A stretch of DNA of 64,000 bases from positions 26,123,753 through 26,187,752 of the forward strand of contig NC_090290.1 of assembly GCF_037392515.1 (NCBI RefSeq), written 5' to 3'. The notes beneath the pieces are model-generated. The model saw only the letters and a program-made list of their open reading frames with translations. It was not told the DNA's origin and searched no databases. Below are positions 59,242 through 64,000 of this stretch, one piece after another. The translations under genes and the position numbers were made by a program. This stretch comes from Haliotis asinina. Its lineage: Eukaryota; Mollusca; Gastropoda; Lepetellida; Haliotidae. Numbering within the stretch: position 1 is the first letter of the stretch; every line of letters starts with the position of its first letter.

Positions 59242-62200
59242 GTAAGGACATGCATGTGGCAGTGTGTACGGGTGTAAGGACATTTAGCGGTGTGTATTGG
59301 GGTACGGGATGTGCCGGTGTGTACGAAAGGCAAGGACGTGTTAGCGGTGGGTTGGGGGTAAGGACATTTGGCGTTGTGTGTGAGGGGTAAGGACATTTGG
59401 CGGTGTGTATGGGTGTGAGGGAAGGTGGCAGTGTGTATGGGGATAAGGGGCTGTGGCGGTGTGTATGGGTGTGAGGGAAGGTGGTGGTGTGTATGAGTGT
59501 AAGGGAAGGTGGAAGTGTGTGTGGGGATAAGGGACTGTGACGGTGTGTATTGGTGTCAGGGAAGGTGGCTGTGTGTATGGGTGTGAGGCATGTGACGGAG
59601 TGTATGGATGTAATTGAAGGTGTCGATGTTTATGGGCATGAGGGAAGGTGGCAGTGTGTATGGGGATAAGGGACTGTGACGGTGTGTTTTGGTGTAAGGG
59701 AAGGTGTCGCTATGTATGGGTGTGAGGGAAGGTTGCAGTGTGTATGGATGTGAGGCATATGACGGTGTTTATGGGTGTAAGGGAATTGTATCGGTTTGTA
59801 TGAGGGAAGGTGGCGGTGTGTATGGGTGTAAGTGAAGGTGGCAGTGTGTATGGGGATAAGGGGCTGTTTCAGTGTGTATGTGTGTAAGCAAAGGTGATGG
59901 TGTGTATGGATGTAAGGGAAGGTTTCAGTGTGTATGGGTGTGAGGAAAGGTGGCGGTGTGTATGGGTGTAAGCAAAGGTGATGGTGTGTATGGATGTAAG
60001 GGAAGGTGGCGGTGTGTATGAGTTTGAGGGAAGGTGGCGGTGTGTGGATGTAAGGGAGGGTTTCAATGTGTATGGGTGTGAGGGAAGGTGGCGGTGTGTA
60101 TGGGTGTAAGCAAAGGTGATGGTGTGTATGGATGTAAGGGAAGGTGGCGGTGTGTATGAGTTTGAGGGAAGGTGGCGGTGTGTGGATGTAAGGGAGGGTT
60201 TCAATGTGTATGGGTGTGAGGGTAGGTGGCAGTGTGTGTGGGGATAAGGTGCTTTGGCGGTGTGTATGTGTGTAAGGGAAGTCGACGGTTTGTATGGGTG
60301 TAGGGGAAGGTGTCGATATGTATGGGTGTGATTGAAGGTGGTGGTGTGTATGTGTGAAGCATGTGGCAGTGTGTAGGGGTGTGAGAGAAGGTGGCAGTGT
60401 GTGTGGGGATGAGGTTCTGTGGCGGTGTGTATGAGTGTCAGGCATGTGACGGTGTGTATGAGTGTAAGTAAAGGTGTCGGTATTTATGGGTGTGAGCGAA
60501 TGTGGCTGTGTGTATGGGTGTAAGGAAAGTTAGCAATGTGTATTGGTGTGAGGGAAGGTGGTGGTGTGTATGGATGTAAGGGAAGGTGACTGTGAACATG
60601 GGGATAAGGGACTGTGAAGGTGTGTATGAATGTAAGTGGAGGTGGCAGTGTGTATGGGGATAAGGGGCTCTGGCGGTGTGTATGTGTGTAAGGGAAGTCG
60701 ACTGTATGGGTGTAAGGGAAGGTGTCGATATGTATGGGTGTGAGGGAAGGTGGTTGTGTGTATGGGTGTGAAGCATGTGGTGGTTTGTATTGGTGTAAGC
60801 GAAGGTGGCGGTATATAAGTGTGTAAGGAAAGGTTTCTGTGTGTATGGGTGTAAGGGAAGGTTATGGTGTGTATGGATGTAAGGGAAAGTGTCAGTATGT
60901 ATTGGTTTGAGGGAAGGTGGCAGTGTGTATGGATGTGAGGGAAGGTTTCAGTGTGTATGTGTGTAAGCAAAGGTGATGGTGTGTATGGATGTAGGGGAAG
61001 GTGGCGGTGTGTATGAGTGTAAGAGAAGGTGGCAGTGTGTATGGGGATAAGGGGCTGTTGGAGTGTGTATGTGTGTAAGGGAAGGTGATGGTGTGTTTGG
61101 ATGTAAGGGAAGGTGTCGGTATGTATGGGTGTGAGGGAAGGTGGTAGTGTGTATGAGTGTAAGGGAAGGTGGAAGTGTGTGTGGGGATAAGGGACTGTGA
61201 CGGTGTGTATTGGTGTCAGGGAAGGTGGCTGTGTGTATGGGTGTGAGGCATGTGACGGAGTGTATGGATGTAATTGAAGGTGTCGATGTTTATGGGCATG
61301 AGGGAAGGTGGCAGTGTGTATGGGGATAAGGGACTGTGACGGTGTGTATTGGTGTAAGGGAAGGTGTCGCTATGTATGGGTGTGAGGGAAGGTTGCAGTG
61401 TGTATGGATGTGAGGCATATGACGGTGTTTATGGGTGTAAGGGAATTGTATCGGTTTGTATGAGGGAAGGTGGCGGTGTGTATGGGTGTAAGTGAAGGTG
61501 GCAGTGTGTATGGGGATAAGGGGCTGTTTCAGTGTGTATGTGTGTAAGCAAAGGTGATGGTGTGTATGGATGTAAGGGAAGGTTTCAGTGTGTATGGGTG
61601 TGAGGAAAGGTGGCGGTGTGTATGGGTGTAAGCAAAGGTGATGGTGTGTATGGATGTAAGGGAAGGTGGCGGTGTGTATGAGTTTGAGGGAAGGTGGCGG
61701 TGTGTGGATGTAAGGGAGGGTTTCAATGTGTATGGGTGTGAGGGAAGGTGGCGGTGTGTATGGGTGTAAGCAAAGGTGATGGTGTGTATGGATGTAAGGG
61801 AAGGTGGCGGTGTGTATGAGTTTGAGGGAAGGTGGCGGTGTGTGGATGTAAGGGAGGGTTTCAATGTGTATGGGTGTGAGGGTAGGTGGCAGTGTGTGTG
61901 GGGATAAGGTGCTTTGGCGGTGTGTATGTGTGTAAGGGAAGTCGACGGTTTGTATGGGTGTAGGGGAAGGTGTCGATATGTATGGGTGTGATTGAAGGTG
62001 GTGGTGTGTATGTGTGAAGCATGTGGCAGTGTGTAGGGGTGTGAGAGAAGGTGGCAGTGTGTGTGGGGATGAGGTTCTGTGGCGGTGTGTATGAGTGTCA
62101 GGCATGTGACGGTGTGTATGAGTGTAAGTAAAGGTGTCGGTATTTATGGGTGTGAGCGAATGTGGCTGTGTGTATGGGTGTAAGGAAAGTTAGCAATGTG

Positions 62201-64000
62201 TATTGGTGTGAGGGAAGGTGGTGGTGTGTATGGATGTAAGGGAAGGTGACTGTGAACATGGGGATAAGGGACTGTGAAGGTGTGTATGAATGTAAGTGGA
62301 GGTGGCAGTGTGTATGGGGATAAGGGGCTCTGGCGGTGTGTATGTGTGTAAGGGAAGTCGACTGTTTGTATGGGTGTAAGGGAAGGTGTCGATATGTATG
62401 GGTGTGAGGGAAGGTGGTTGTGTGTATGGGTGTGAAGCATGTGGTGGTTTGTATTGGTGTAAGCGAAGGTGGCGGTATATAAGTGTGTAAGGGAAGGTTT
62501 CTGTGTGTATGGGTGTAAGGGAAGGTGGTGGTGTGTATGGGTGTGAGACATGTGATGGTGTGGATTTGTGTAAGGGAAGGTGGTGGTGTGTATTGGTTTG
62601 AGGGAAGGTGGCAGTATGTGTGGGGATAAGGGGCTGTGGTGATGTGTAGGAGTGTGAGGCAAGTGGCGGTGTGTATGGGTGTAAGGGAAGGTGTCGGTAT
62701 GTATGGGTGTGAAGGAAGGTAGCTGTGTGTATAGGTGTAAGGAAAGGTGTCGGTGTGTATGGGGATAAGGGGCTGTGGCGGTGTGTATGGGTGTAATTGA
62801 AGGTGATGGTGTGTATTGATGTAAGGGAAGGTGTCGGTGTGTATGAGTGTGAGAGATGGTGGCTGTGTGTATGGGTGTGAAGCATGTGGCGGTTTGTATT
62901 GGTGTAAGGGAAGGTGGCGGAATGTAAGTGTGTGAAGGAAGGTTTCTGTGTGTATGGGTGTAAGGGAAGGTTGCAGTGTGTATGGGGATACGGGGCTGTG
63001 GCTGTATGTATGGGTGTGAGGGAAGGTGGTGGTATATATGGGTGTACGGGAAGGTGGCAGTGTGCATGGAGATATGGGACTGTGGCGGTGTGTATGGGTG
63101 TGAGGGAAGGTGGCTGTGTGTATGGGTGTGAGGCATGTGACGGTGTGTATGGATGTCATTGAAGGTGTCGATATTTATGTTCATGAGGGAAGGTGGTAGT
63201 GTGTATGAGTGTAAGAGATGGTGGCAGTGTGTATAGGGATCAGGAACTGTGACGGTGTGTATGGGTTGAAGGGAAGGTGTCGGTATGTATGGGTGTGAAA
63301 GAAGGTGGCAGTGTGTGTGGGGTGAAGGAACTGTGGCGGTGTGTATGAGTGTCAGGCATGTGACGGTGTGTATGGGTGTAAGGAAAGGTGTCGGTATTTA
63401 TGGGTGTGAGGGAAGGTTTCTGTGTATTTGGGTGTAAGGAAAGGTGGTAATGTGTATTGGTGTGAGGGAAAGTGGTGGTGTGTATGGATGTAAGGGAAGG
63501 TGGCGGTGTGTATGGGGATAAGGGACTGTGGCGGTGTGTATGGGTGTGAGGGAAGGTGGTGGTGTGTATGGATGTAAGGGAAGATGGCGGTGTGCATGGG
63601 TGTGAGGGAAGGTGGTGGTGTGTATGGAAATAAGGCGTTGTGGCGGTGTGTATGTGTGTAAGGGAAGGTGGTGGTGTGTATGTGTGTAAGGAAAGGTTGC
63701 GGTGTGTATGGATGTAAGGGAAGGTGTCGGTATGTATGGGTATGAGGGAAGGTGGCTGTGTGTATGGGTGTGAGCTAAGTTGACGGTGTTTATGGGTGTC
63801 AGTTAAGGTGTCAATATGTATGTGTGTGAGGGAAGGTGGCAGTGTGTATGGGGATAAGGGACTGTGGCGGTGCGTATGTGTATGAGGGAAGGTGGCGGTG
63901 TGTATGGATGTAAGGGAAGTTGTCGGTATGTATGGGTGTGAGGGAAGGTTTCTGCGTGTATGGGGGTGAGGGAAGGTGGCAGTGTGCATGGGTGTAAGGG
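59228..64000. repeat. GT-rich satellite starting on a 5' splice site (transferase intron 4, runs off the window)
   Basis: The exon end GGAGTGTATGAAAG plus donor GTAAGGACATGCATGTGGCA is the first unit. GTGTGTACGGGTGTAAGGAC (59263) and GTGTGTACGAAAGGCAAGGA (59319) follow, and then hundreds of ~28-bp units like GTGTGTATGGGTGTAAGGGA + AGGTGGCG, with a GGGGATAAGGGACTGTGGCG variant every few units. The plus strand is almost free of C. The long His/Thr/Pro open frames on the minus strand come from the repeat. Confidence 0.95.
59462..62528. repeat. 1.66-kb tandem duplication inside the GT-rich satellite
   Basis: 59462-60864 and 61122-62528 match almost base for base at an offset of 1660 bp (1664 after a 4-base difference near 60700). 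For instance GTCAGGCATGTGACGGTGTG is at 60437 and 62097. Differences in the shared ~1.4 kb are very few, so the event is recent or the copies are being homogenised. Confidence 0.9.

Noticed and set aside
59630-63989. Very long minus-strand open frames rich in His, Thr and Pro
   Set aside because: They are the reverse reading of a GT-rich satellite that lies inside an intron of the transferase. The unit contains no stop on that strand, so length alone is not evidence.

Overview
The window looks like nuclear DNA of a gastropod mollusc, most likely an abalone (Haliotis). Genes are split by GT-AG introns, the background is AT-rich, and it is peppered with short interspersed repeats I associate with abalone (head like TTTTACGCCGCACTCAGCA, middle like ATGTGTCAACCAAGTC). 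The species call rests on recalled repeat families and is an inference.

Layout: 1-1225 is one copy of a dispersed repeat with ~207-bp internal tandem units; a second copy lies at 50415-51141. 5759-7961 (+) holds the last four exons of calpain-7. 8-23 kb has no recognised host gene: it carries minisatellites, SINEs, a long CA tract, a mariner fossil (19511-20345) and a Tc1-like fragment (14285-14660). 23560-32349 (+) is a secretin-family (class B1) GPCR, eleven exons, lacking only its 5' (signal peptide) exon. 34798-35930 (-) is CISD3, a double-CDGSH iron-sulfur protein, missing its first exon. 37740-40085 is a decayed LINE. 41837-46178 (+) is a complete nine-exon SPAG6 (axonemal armadillo protein, 508 aa). 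52603 to beyond 59241 (+) is the 5' part of a polypeptide GalNAc-transferase whose introns are swollen by satellite DNA; 59242 to the window end is one such intron.

The genes are unrelated in function (protease, hormone receptor, mitochondrial Fe-S protein, ciliary protein, Golgi glycosyltransferase), so this is ordinary eukaryotic gene order rather than an operon or a system.

The most striking signal is structural. Of 26 splice donors I could place, seven (in calpain-7, the GPCR and the GalNAc-transferase) sit at the first unit of a minisatellite. In the clearest cases the unit contains the last bases of the exon plus the GT donor, so the intron begins with many copies of its own 5' splice site. 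One further array multiplies a 3' splice site. None of the nine donors in SPAG6 and CISD3 has such an array. Several arrays show higher-order repeats, and four arrays of unrelated sequence share a 49-bp period.
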